In this document: piece after piece, positions 1 through 6,098 of the stretch
Layout: every line of letters begins with the position of its first letter
Position numbering within the stretch: the first letter of the stretch is position 1
Source: an uncultured Bacteroidales bacterium
GTDB lineage: Bacteria; Bacteroidota; Bacteroidia; Bacteroidales; UBA932
Reading direction: 5' to 3'
NCBI GenBank assembly: GCA_934702165.1
Contig: CAKUYG010000063.1
Coordinates: 1 to 10,876, forward strand
Length of the DNA: 10,876 nt
The notes under the pieces: model-generated
Seen by the model: only the letters and a program-made list of their open reading frames with translations
What the model was told of the DNA's origin: nothing
Databases searched by the model: none
Made by a program: the position numbers and the translations under genes

Positions 1-466
1 GGATTGAGTCAGGCCTTTTAGGATGTATGTCCACATCCGCCCCCACATACGATGAAGTCTCGACCAACTGTGTCGCAAGCCCCAGACGGTCAATGAAAAA
101 ACGGATGATCGACATGTCCAGTTCCCACAGCGTGGACGGACGGGAATCCAGCATGGCGAAAAGCGGATCCCTATAGTACTCGAAGAAAGCGGAAGAACGG
201 TAGGCAGTGTCTATACAGCGCTCCGTCTTGGCCACCCAAGGCGTGGAATAATCCACCTCCACCTCCTTGATCGGAATGTTGATCGACCCTTCCCTGTGCT
301 TTACAGGGAAGGAAAGGGACTGCACCCCGTCCGAGGCATAGAAAAGGCAGCGGTTGCGATACGACTGCTTCTGGTAGTTCTCGCAGGCTTCGATATAAAC
401 CGAAGAATACCTTGCGAGAAGCGCAAAGTATTCTATCGGGGGGAAATATGCTATCGTGAGGGTCAC
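1..466 (-). CDS. WbqC-like family protein (partial, 3' end outside window)
   Basis: Reading leftward from a GTG at 466, an open frame of 155 codons continues past the window edge. The product starts MTLTIAYFPPIEYFALLARY and has the marks of the WbqC-like family: the N-terminal AYFPPIEYFA motif, an IEACENYQKQSYRNRC stretch (about residues 25-40), an FFEYY motif (94-98) and a DIHPK segment (146-150). The C-terminal part, which usually holds a GFIPNLSI-like motif, is outside the window. Members of this family occur in O-antigen/surface polysaccharide loci and widely in Bacteroidota, but no biochemical activity is firmly established. The GTG is chosen because the lpxA stop codon lies in the same frame just one codon (GAA) upstream, and the first in-frame ATG comes only about 100 codons later, after the family motifs. 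The position directly after lpxA suggests co-transcription and an envelope role (inference). Family call fairly sure; function open. Confidence 0.82.
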   Translation of the reverse strand, partial: MTLTIAYFPPIEYFALLARYSSVYIEACENYQKQSYRNRCLFYASDGVQSLSFPVKHREGSINIPIKEVEVDYSTPWVAKTERCIDTAYRSSAFFEYYRDPLFAMLDSRPSTLWELDMSIIRFFIDRLGLATQLVETSSYVGADVDIHPKRPDSI

Positions 467-469
467 TTC

Positions 470-1282
470 CTAGTCGATGCCGCCTTTGGCGGAGACATCA
501 CCGGCACGGACGATACCTCTCTTGGAATTCTTTATGAAATTGAGGATATTGTCACGCTCCACCGACTGAGGGAAACCTGCCTCCACCCTGGCGCAGCCAT
601 CGGAGATGTTCATTCCCTGATAGTAGATCGTATCGTAGATATCCTTGATGTTGCGTATGGTGTCCGATTCGAAGCCCCTACGGCGCAGGCCGACGATATT
701 GATGCCGGCATAGCAGATCGGAGTGCGTCCGCAGATAGAATACGGCGGAATGTCCTTGTTGACCGCCGAGCAGCCCCCCACCATGGCATGGGTACCGATG
801 TGCGAGAACTGGTGCACGGCAGTGTTGCCGCCGATGATGGCCCAGTCATCCACATCCGTCTCTCCGGCGATACCTACATAGCTCACGAGGATGCAGTGGT
901 TGCCGACACGGCAGTCATGCGCGACATGCACATAGGACATGATCAGGGTGTGGTCACCGATTTTTGTCACGCCTTTCCCGCTGGCCTTGGTACCGCGGTT
1001 GATGGTGGCGCACTCGCGGATGGTCACATAGTCACCTATCTCCACGTATGTCACTTCTCCGTCAAACTTGAGGTCCTGAGGCACGCCCCCGACCACAGCC
1101 CCCGGAAACACATCACAGTGATTCCCTATCTTGACATAGGGAAATATGCTGGCATGGGGATATATCTTGCAGTTGTCGCCTATCTCGACATTGTCATCGA
1201 TGAAGGCGTAAGGTCCTACCTCAACATTGTCGCCAAGTTTTGCATTTGCGCTGACGGTCGCAAGCGGATGAATTTTTACCAT
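470..1282 (-). CDS. lpxA: UDP-N-acetylglucosamine acyltransferase LpxA
   Basis: This enzyme catalyses the first step of lipid A synthesis: cytoplasmic transfer of a 3-hydroxyacyl chain from ACP to the 3-OH of UDP-GlcNAc. The 270-residue product is close to the E. coli length (262). The N-terminal two thirds is a left-handed beta-helix of hexapeptide repeats (for example AKLGDN, VEVGPY, VEIGDN, VKIGNH). The catalytic histidine lies in VHVAHDCRVGNH and is H122, matching E. coli H125. H157-Q158 in AVHQFSHIG and G170 in HAMVGGCS match E. coli H160-Q161 and G173. A glycine at the last position is the residue associated with longer acyl chains rather than the C10 type, so a long-chain 3-hydroxyacyl donor is inferred. 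The C-terminal helical part carries GLRRRGF. It starts 3 nt after the lpxC stop (TGA-gtt-ATG), so translational coupling is likely. The wbqC-like gene follows 3 nt after its stop. Confidence 0.97.
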   Translation of the reverse strand: MVKIHPLATVSANAKLGDNVEVGPYAFIDDNVEIGDNCKIYPHASIFPYVKIGNHCDVFPGAVVGGVPQDLKFDGEVTYVEIGDYVTIRECATINRGTKASGKGVTKIGDHTLIMSYVHVAHDCRVGNHCILVSYVGIAGETDVDDWAIIGGNTAVHQFSHIGTHAMVGGCSAVNKDIPPYSICGRTPICYAGINIVGLRRRGFESDTIRNIKDIYDTIYYQGMNISDGCARVEAGFPQSVERDNILNFIKNSKRGIVRAGDVSAKGGID

Positions 1283-1285
1283 AAC

Positions 1286-2182
1286 TCAGATTTTTTCCAT
1301 TACCGCCAGAGCGGCGGCGCTGTTGATTCTATGTCCGGGTTTGTACGCGCTGACATGAGCTTTCATATAACCTCCCACGAGACGCATGTCACCGATGAGG
1401 TCGAGAAGCTTGTGCCTCCCGCATTCGTTGGGGAAATGCAGCCGCAGGTTGCTGAGATAGCCGTTTTCAGTCACAGAGAGCCGCGGCTGGCCGAAAAGCA
1501 CGCACATGCGGTCTATCTGTTCTTTGGTGACAGGATGCTCCACTATCACGATGGCGTTGTCCACATCACCGCCTTTGACCAGTCCCCTGGAGGCCAGAGC
1601 CTCGAGTTCATGGAAGAAACAGAAAGTACGGCACGGGGCGACCTGGGCGACATAGTCGGCATTCTCGCTCCAATGGGCTTTCTGGACCCCGAGCACATGG
1701 GAGTTGAAATCGACGGTCACATCATAGGACAAACTGTCCGCCGGGGTGATCTTGACCCATGATCCGGTATTTTCGTCCTTGATCTCGACCTCTTCCTTGA
1801 GTGTGATATAATGCCTCTCGGCCGCTTGCTCACGAAGTCCGTCCGGAGCGATGGCACGGACATAACACTCCGCGCTGCCGTCCAGGACAGGCACCTCCAC
1901 ATTGTCAAGTTTGATCAGGGCATTGTCCACTCCCAGACCGGTAAGTGCCGAAAGAAGATGCTCTATAGTGACAACCTGTACATCCCCTTCGGAGATGGTG
2001 GTGCTTCTGTCTGTTCTGCTCACCTTGCTGGCAAGCGCCGGAATTTCCACATCCACATCCGTGCGGAGAAAGCGTATTCCGAAGTTCTCCGGGGCCGGGC
2101 AGATGGTAAGATGTGCGTAACATCCTGTGTGAAGCCCTCTTCCCTCGAAGGTGTATTCCTTAATTACTGTCTGTTGATTCAT
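1286..2182 (-). CDS. lpxC: UDP-3-O-acyl-N-acetylglucosamine deacetylase LpxC (stand-alone, no FabZ domain)
   Basis: This is the zinc-dependent deacetylase that commits the cell to lipid A synthesis; it acts on UDP-3-O-acyl-GlcNAc in the cytoplasm. The product is 298 residues. GRGLHTG (14-20) is the N-terminal motif, E74-H75 in IEHLLSAL matches E. coli E78-H79, and GRHKLLDLIGD (255-265) holds H257, K258, D261 and D265, matching E. coli H238, K239, D242 and D246. AYKPGHRIN carries H284, matching H265. All zinc and catalytic residues are therefore present. A segment of roughly 20 residues before RHKLLD is extra relative to E. coli. In most Bacteroidota LpxC continues into a C-terminal FabZ domain (about 460 residues in all). 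Here the protein ends at LAVMEKI, right after the second deacetylase domain, and lpxA begins 3 nt later, so no FabZ remnant exists at this locus. The start fits because GLHTG sits the expected distance from Met1. Confidence 0.96.
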   Translation of the reverse strand: MNQQTVIKEYTFEGRGLHTGCYAHLTICPAPENFGIRFLRTDVDVEIPALASKVSRTDRSTTISEGDVQVVTIEHLLSALTGLGVDNALIKLDNVEVPVLDGSAECYVRAIAPDGLREQAAERHYITLKEEVEIKDENTGSWVKITPADSLSYDVTVDFNSHVLGVQKAHWSENADYVAQVAPCRTFCFFHELEALASRGLVKGGDVDNAIVIVEHPVTKEQIDRMCVLFGQPRLSVTENGYLSNLRLHFPNECGRHKLLDLIGDMRLVGGYMKAHVSAYKPGHRINSAAALAVMEKI

Positions 2183-2189
2183 CGGGGCG

Positions 2190-2197
2190 CAAAGATA
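2190..2197 (-). promoter_or_regulatory. Candidate -7 promoter box in front of lpxC
   Basis: On the minus strand the 27-nt gap between lpxD and lpxC contains TATCTTTG, an exact match to the Bacteroidota -7 element TAnnTTTG. Its last G is only 7 nt before the lpxC ATG, so transcription from it would give a leaderless or nearly leaderless mRNA. No TTTG -33 box at the usual 19-21 nt spacing is visible. If real, lpxC-lpxA-wbqC could be expressed independently of the upstream genes. Confidence 0.45.
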
Positions 2198-2209
2198 GGA
2201 AAAATTATT

Positions 2210-3196
2210 TTATTCCTCACCTGACTGCTTGAACTTGGCATAAGCCCGCAGGAACGTCCCGTGAGGCAGGGCAGGGACACCGAAGAGCGTCTGGCCAGGC
2301 TTGCGGACATTGCCGATGACACCTGTCTTGGCGCAGATGGTGGTCTTGTCGGCTATGGTGACATGGCCGGAAATTCCCACCTGGCCGGCAAAGATGCAGT
2401 TCTTCCCTATTTTTGATGAACCAGCTATACCGGTGAGAGCCGCGATCGCCGTATTCTCTCCTACCACGACATTGTGGGCTATCTGACAGAGGTTGTCTAT
2501 CCTGACGCCGTCCTCTATGATTGTAGATTCCATCGGGGCCCTGTCCACCGTGGTGTTGGACCCGATCTCCACATCGTTGCCGATCACAACGTTGCCGACA
2601 TGCTCGATCTTTCTCCAAGTGCCGTCCGGCTGAGGCGCGTTGCCGAAGCCGTCATCACCGATGATGCACCCGGCATGCAGGATCACCCTGTCCCCTATCA
2701 CCATCCCCGGGAAGATATGCACCCCTGGGTAAATAATGCAATAGGAGCCTATCTTCGTGCCGGCGCCGATGGTGACATTATCGTATATTTTTGTGCAGTC
2801 ACCCACCGTGCAGCCCTTGCCGATGGTCACATAGTCCCCGACGGAGACCCTCTTTCCCATCTTGGCGCTCCAGGCTATGTGGCAGCGACCGCGATGTCTC
2901 TTATATTGCTTGTTGTGGTCCGACACGTATTTGAGCAGATCAGCGAGCGCCGAATACGCATTGTCCACTCTCACGAGGGTCGGCGTCACAGGCTGCTTCG
3001 GGACGAAGTCCTTATTTACAAGAAGTACAGAGGCCTTGCTGCTGTAGGCATAGTGCTCATACTTCGGATTGGCGAGGAAGCATAACTGCCCCGGCTTGCC
3101 GTGTTCTATCTTCGCGAATGAGGAGACCTTCTCCCCAGGATTGCCTTCCACTGTCCCTTTTAGAACCTCGGCAAGTTGTCTAGCGGTAAATTCCAT
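2210..3196 (-). CDS. lpxD: UDP-3-O-acylglucosamine N-acyltransferase LpxD
   Basis: LpxD adds the second 3-hydroxyacyl chain, N-linked, to the UDP-3-O-acyl-glucosamine produced by LpxC. The 328-residue product begins with the LpxD N-terminal domain (about residues 1-100), including CFLANPKYEHYAYSSKASVLLV, the region where homologues hold the uridine ring. A hexapeptide-repeat beta-helix follows (about 105-290), with GDDGFGNAP at 180-188. The catalytic base is H241 in NLCQIAHNVVVGENTAIAA, equivalent to E. coli H239. The C-terminus has the usual GVPALPHGTFLRAYAKFKQ helix that contacts ACP. The order lpxD-lpxC-lpxA on one strand is the normal Bacteroidota arrangement, although it is not the order of the reactions. 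The gap to the upstream barrel gene is 17 nt and holds no terminator-like hairpin. No clear Shine-Dalgarno sequence is seen, as is common in the phylum. Confidence 0.96.
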   Translation of the reverse strand: MEFTARQLAEVLKGTVEGNPGEKVSSFAKIEHGKPGQLCFLANPKYEHYAYSSKASVLLVNKDFVPKQPVTPTLVRVDNAYSALADLLKYVSDHNKQYKRHRGRCHIAWSAKMGKRVSVGDYVTIGKGCTVGDCTKIYDNVTIGAGTKIGSYCIIYPGVHIFPGMVIGDRVILHAGCIIGDDGFGNAPQPDGTWRKIEHVGNVVIGNDVEIGSNTTVDRAPMESTIIEDGVRIDNLCQIAHNVVVGENTAIAALTGIAGSSKIGKNCIFAGQVGISGHVTIADKTTICAKTGVIGNVRKPGQTLFGVPALPHGTFLRAYAKFKQSGEE

Positions 3197-3213
3197 TGAA
3201 TTACAAGAAGTTT

Positions 3214-4932
3214 CTAGAATCTCCAGCCGAATGTCACGACTGCGTTCCAGAGAGTTGGTTTATTGAGTATGCGCGGAGACTTGGTGCTGGTGAGCAGGCC
3301 TGCCGCATTGTAGTTGTCATAATCGTAATACGGGGAGAATGTCGTGTCCGGATACTGTGTGCACTTCACCGCAAAATCAGCGAAGAACGATCCCGGAGAG
3401 GAGTACCCGAATCCAAACGAGAGCGAAGTCGTCTTGTCATCGTAGTAACTTGCTGACACGAGCTTCTTCAGACTGCCGTTGTATGAGTCAAAATCATTGA
3501 GATAATCGTCGGCGGTGACGTCAGCCCCCTCGTTGTTGATCCAATGGCGCTCCGGGGAGGTGAGCACAGACGCACCGGCACGCAGTGAAAACTCCGGACT
3601 CAGACGAAGCTCGGCACCAAGCCGCAGGGCGTGTGACACACCGGCAAAGTTCCTGTTGGTCTGATTGAGGTCATGATACCTGTCGCCGGACAGATAGTCA
3701 GGGTGCATCTCCGAGAAACGCATCACGCTGTAGTCAGTCATCTCGTAATCGGCACTCACGAAGCCCATTGTGCCGAAAGTGTAAGCAACACCGAGGTTGA
3801 TGATATATGGGGACTGGAGACAATAAGTATACTCCCCGCGCGGAGAAGTCTCGCTGTCGTTGAACTGACCGTCAGCAAAAGTGGTCGAAGCTCCGTACTG
3901 CCACTTCTCCGTGATCGTGTACGCTGTCGGCGTCTGGATGGCAGCACCGAGGCGAAGTCCATTGACCGGAGTGGACAGGACACCGAACTTAGCATAAATA
4001 CCGTCGATGTCTGCCGTGTAATTATATGAATAAGAAGCGCTTCTAAATGCGGTAAACCGTTCCTTGCCATCACTGCCTATGAAAGATATCGGGAAGGCGT
4101 CCGAATCGACAGCCGTCTCATAGAAAGCCTCAGAATAGCGGTACTCCGCCGCAGGAGTGCCCAGATTGAAGCCGAAGAAAAGCTTGTCGGAGACATTGAA
4201 ACCGAAATTGAACACAAGGTCGTTCTTGTGACCTGACTTGGTGATGGCTGACGACTGCTGGAGCGCGCCAGGCACGTAATGGTAGACCCCGTCCGGAGAA
4301 ATCGTCTCCGTCACACCGACATAGCGTCCGTCAGTACCATACGAGCCGAACATCCCGGCCTGATAGGCCGTAAGGAGATCCCAGGAGACATCACTGTTGT
4401 CGAAGGAGTTGTAATTGGCCAGTACATCCTCACTTATCCCGGCTGCGGCTGACGCGAACTCCGCAATCTTGGAAGTCCTTGAATTGACCCCATACGCTGA
4501 GGCGCCATAGTTGTATTGCGCAGTCTGGTTGGACACTACGGCAAAGGTAAATGACTTGAGCCCGCTTCTGCGGCCGGTCTCCATCACCAGTGAAATCCCA
4601 ATGTTCGGCATGGACAGCCGCGAGCGCGTAGTCCTTGCAAAAGCCCCGTACATGCCCTCTCCTTCCGGAGAGTAGGAAGAACGCACCGATGAAAGGGTAA
4701 ATCCCGGAGTGATGGTCAGCTGTCCATAATTGGCCACTGCGGATCCGGCCGGATTGATCCCTATCGTACCGAGATCTCCGCCGACGGCTGTCACCGCATT
4801 GCCGAGGGCCATGGTACGTGCCGTCCCGAGATAATCGTTGCGGCTGAAATTAATCGCATCATACATGTTCTGCGCACCTGCAAGCATGCTGCCGGCCGCG
4901 AGGACCGCGATTGACAATATTATCTTTTTCAT
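3214..4932 (-). CDS. FadL/OMPP1/TodX-type outer-membrane transport barrel
   Basis: The 572-residue product has a signal peptide (MKKIILSIAVLAAGSMLAGA, probable cleavage before Gln21). The mature N-terminus, with GTARTMALGNAVTAVGGDLGTIGINPAG, is the characteristic start of Bacteroidota proteins in the OMPP1/FadL/TodX family. The rest alternates short amphipathic strands rich in Tyr, Phe and Gly, and the chain ends in ...VVTFGWRF, a terminal-Phe strand typical of outer-membrane barrels recognised by the Bam complex. Family members pass hydrophobic small molecules such as fatty acids across the outer membrane. Bacteroidota relatives are often labelled hemin receptor without strong evidence, so the substrate is unknown here. 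The gene starts 18 nt after the lipoprotein gene and is followed 17 nt later by lpxD. A purine-rich GAAAGAAG precedes the ATG. A link to fatty-acid supply for lipid A is possible but is inference from position only. Confidence 0.85.
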   Translation of the reverse strand: MKKIILSIAVLAAGSMLAGAQNMYDAINFSRNDYLGTARTMALGNAVTAVGGDLGTIGINPAGSAVANYGQLTITPGFTLSSVRSSYSPEGEGMYGAFARTTRSRLSMPNIGISLVMETGRRSGLKSFTFAVVSNQTAQYNYGASAYGVNSRTSKIAEFASAAAGISEDVLANYNSFDNSDVSWDLLTAYQAGMFGSYGTDGRYVGVTETISPDGVYHYVPGALQQSSAITKSGHKNDLVFNFGFNVSDKLFFGFNLGTPAAEYRYSEAFYETAVDSDAFPISFIGSDGKERFTAFRSASYSYNYTADIDGIYAKFGVLSTPVNGLRLGAAIQTPTAYTITEKWQYGASTTFADGQFNDSETSPRGEYTYCLQSPYIINLGVAYTFGTMGFVSADYEMTDYSVMRFSEMHPDYLSGDRYHDLNQTNRNFAGVSHALRLGAELRLSPEFSLRAGASVLTSPERHWINNEGADVTADDYLNDFDSYNGSLKKLVSASYYDDKTTSLSFGFGYSSPGSFFADFAVKCTQYPDTTFSPYYDYDNYNAAGLLTSTKSPRILNKPTLWNAVVTFGWRF

Positions 4933-4950
4933 CTTCTTTCGTTTTAAAAT

Positions 4951-5979
4951 TTACCTTCTCCTTCCACCGCCACCACCATGGCTGCTGCTTCCGCCACCGC
5001 CACTGTGTGAGGACGAACCGCCGCCACCGTAGCTTCTTGATGACGACCCTCCGGAATAGCTTGAACCGGTACTGCGGCTGCTGCTTCCCCAGCTGCTGGA
5101 GCTGCTGCTCGAATTGCTGCGCTCATAGCTGCTGGAACTGTTGCTGCCGCCGGAGTACGACCTGGAAGTGCTGCCGGAGCCGGAATTTCGGCCCTGATAC
5201 CCGCGGGAGTAGTTGTAACCGTTCTGCCCAGGGGTCACCCGGGAATTGCTTCCGGATGAAGATCCATGTCTGACGGCAGAAGAACCGCCTGACCTTGGGG
5301 CGAAACGCGAGCTGTTGAACTGTGTCGATCCTGAAGAACCGTAACCTCCACCGCTCACGCCCGGACGATAGTTGCTGCGGCCAGGCCTTCCGCTCTGTGT
5401 GCCGCCCGGCTGTGTATACCGGCGTTCCCCATAATAACGGTTGCCGTCCGGAGAGAGGCCCGGCTTCGGCGGCCATGGGTCATGACGATGCCCGAATGAA
5501 GGCCCGTACCACGGATCATACCTCCAAGGATCGTGATACCATGGATCATAGTACCAAGGATCATATCCCCAAGGACGCCAATACCACGGATCGTAACCCC
5601 AGGCGTAGCGACCATAGTACCAAGGATCATTGAACCTCCACCAGTCCCAGCCGTAACGCCACCCCCAATCGTTCCACCACCAGCTGCTGTACCAAGGTGA
5701 GGAAAGCGCGAAGCCGGTCCCGAGCCCCCAAAGGAAATCCGATGAGGCATCGCGCTCGTAGACAGGTACATACACAGTATCGCGCAGGATGTTCTTCCGG
5801 GCGATGTCCAGCGCAGCCATCTGCTCGAAATCTTCTTTAGAATATATCTGAACCGGTTCCGGGGCCGGTTCAATGCGCTCGTATATGCCGTCGACATACC
5901 TCTGCTGAGCATACTGTGACGCTGTCCCGCAGGAGGCAAGGGCAATAAGAGGCAGTAAATAAGCCAGAATACGTTTCAT
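4951..5979 (-). CDS. Low-complexity lipoprotein with DPW(Y) repeats and Ser/Gly-rich tail
   Basis: I do not recognise a functional family. The 342-residue product has a lipoprotein signal (MKRILAYLLPLIALASC, lipobox LASC, lipidated Cys17). Residues 18-80 are ordinary sequence. Residues 81-170 are extremely Trp/Tyr-rich, with seven DPW motifs (Asp at about 118, 130, 140, 145, 150, 155 and 167), the middle ones spaced exactly five residues apart. From about residue 192 onward the protein is almost all Ser, Gly, Tyr, Arg and Asn, with Ser runs and (G)nSSSH repeats, ending in RRR. The visible design is a lipid anchor, an aromatic repeat and a long disordered tail, suggesting a surface-adhesive, scaffold or cell-wall-contact role (inference). 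No acidic export signal directly follows Cys17, so inner-leaflet versus surface placement is open. An AGGAG at 5992-5988, 8 nt before the ATG, supports the start. It is the first gene of the minus-strand cluster and pairs closely with the FadL-like barrel. Confidence 0.85.
   Translation of the reverse strand: MKRILAYLLPLIALASCGTASQYAQQRYVDGIYERIEPAPEPVQIYSKEDFEQMAALDIARKNILRDTVYVPVYERDASSDFLWGLGTGFALSSPWYSSWWWNDWGWRYGWDWWRFNDPWYYGRYAWGYDPWYWRPWGYDPWYYDPWYHDPWRYDPWYGPSFGHRHDPWPPKPGLSPDGNRYYGERRYTQPGGTQSGRPGRSNYRPGVSGGGYGSSGSTQFNSSRFAPRSGGSSAVRHGSSSGSNSRVTPGQNGYNYSRGYQGRNSGSGSTSRSYSGGSNSSSSYERSNSSSSSSSWGSSSRSTGSSYSGGSSSRSYGGGGSSSHSGGGGSSSHGGGGGRRR
5473..5631 (-). repeat. DPW-encoding short tandem repeats (15-nt unit in the core)
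   Basis: Within the lipoprotein gene, this segment encodes the seven DPW motifs. In the core (about 5509-5598) the unit is 15 nt, encoding five residues of the form x-D-P-W-Y/R, seen on the plus strand as repeated ccaaggatcata / ccatggatcata-like words. The copies are imperfect, so slippage has been followed by point divergence. Copy number could vary between strains. Confidence 0.75.
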
Positions 5980-5987
5980 CTTACAGT

Positions 5988-5992
5988 CTCCT
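5988..5992 (-). promoter_or_regulatory. Shine-Dalgarno-like AGGAG for the lipoprotein gene
   Basis: On the minus strand AGGAG stands 8 nt before the ATG at 5979. It is notable because the other genes here mostly lack such a site, and it supports the chosen start. Confidence 0.5.
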
Positions 5993-6009
5993 GTTAATTT
6001 AATAATTAG

Positions 6010-6017
6010 TATCTTTG
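6010..6017 (+). promoter_or_regulatory. Candidate -7 promoter box for the proS operon
   Basis: TATCTTTG exactly matches the Bacteroidota -7 consensus TAnnTTTG. Transcription would begin near 6022-6025, giving a leader of about 75 nt before the proS ATG at 6099. No convincing TTTG -33 element is found at the usual distance, so the call rests on the -7 box and on its place in a divergent spacer. The box also argues against a proS start at the in-frame TTG at 6015, which lies inside it. Confidence 0.55.
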
Positions 6018-6030
6018 CGCGTGCAAAGAT
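6011..6030. repeat. Perfect 8-bp inverted repeat in the lipoprotein/proS divergent spacer
   Basis: ATCTTTGC (6011-6018) and GCAAAGAT (6023-6030) are perfect inverted arms around a 4-nt GCGT centre. The left arm is most of the plus-strand -7 box (TATCTTTG). The right arm, read on the minus strand, gives AATCTTTG, one mismatch from a -7 box for the lipoprotein gene. It may be an overlapping face-to-face promoter pair, an operator, or chance. Confidence 0.55.
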
Positions 6031-6098
6031 TCGGACCGTGGCCCGATTCTATATATAGATGCAAATTTCGAAAAAAAACGCAGACTTTCTACAAGAAT

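Larger units (their letters stand above)
5980..6098. other. Divergent intergenic spacer between the lipoprotein gene and proS
   Basis: This 119-bp spacer is the largest gap in the window. It holds the AGGAG site of the lipoprotein gene, the inverted repeat with -7-like boxes at 6010-6031, and an AT-rich palindrome, TCTATATATAGA, at 6048-6059 in the proS leader. No RNA gene or riboswitch-like fold is evident by eye. Confidence 0.7.

Noticed and set aside
296..1762. 488-codon open frame on the plus strand across lpxA and most of lpxC
   Set aside because: It lies wholly antisense to two genes with all catalytic residues intact. Its composition (His, Asp and Val rich) is what the opposite-strand codon bias of hexapeptide-repeat and high-GC genes produces, and it resembles no family.
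2474..3085. 203-codon plus-strand frame opposite lpxD
   Set aside because: Antisense shadow of lpxD; no start context and no recognisable protein features.
5473..5631. Short repeats considered as a CRISPR array or non-coding repeat
   Set aside because: They are in-frame 15-nt coding repeats with no spacers and no cas genes nearby.
4838..5633. Plus-strand frames with poly-Pro, Cys-rich or TTDHTSKD-like repeats
   Set aside because: These are reverse translations of the Ser/Gly tail and the DPW repeat of the lipoprotein gene on the other strand. The repetitiveness is inherited from that gene.
6015..6098. Extended ProRS N-terminus from a TTG
   Set aside because: The codon lies inside the TATCTTTG promoter box and adds 28 residues that do not look like ProRS; the ATG at 6099 gives the standard N-terminus.
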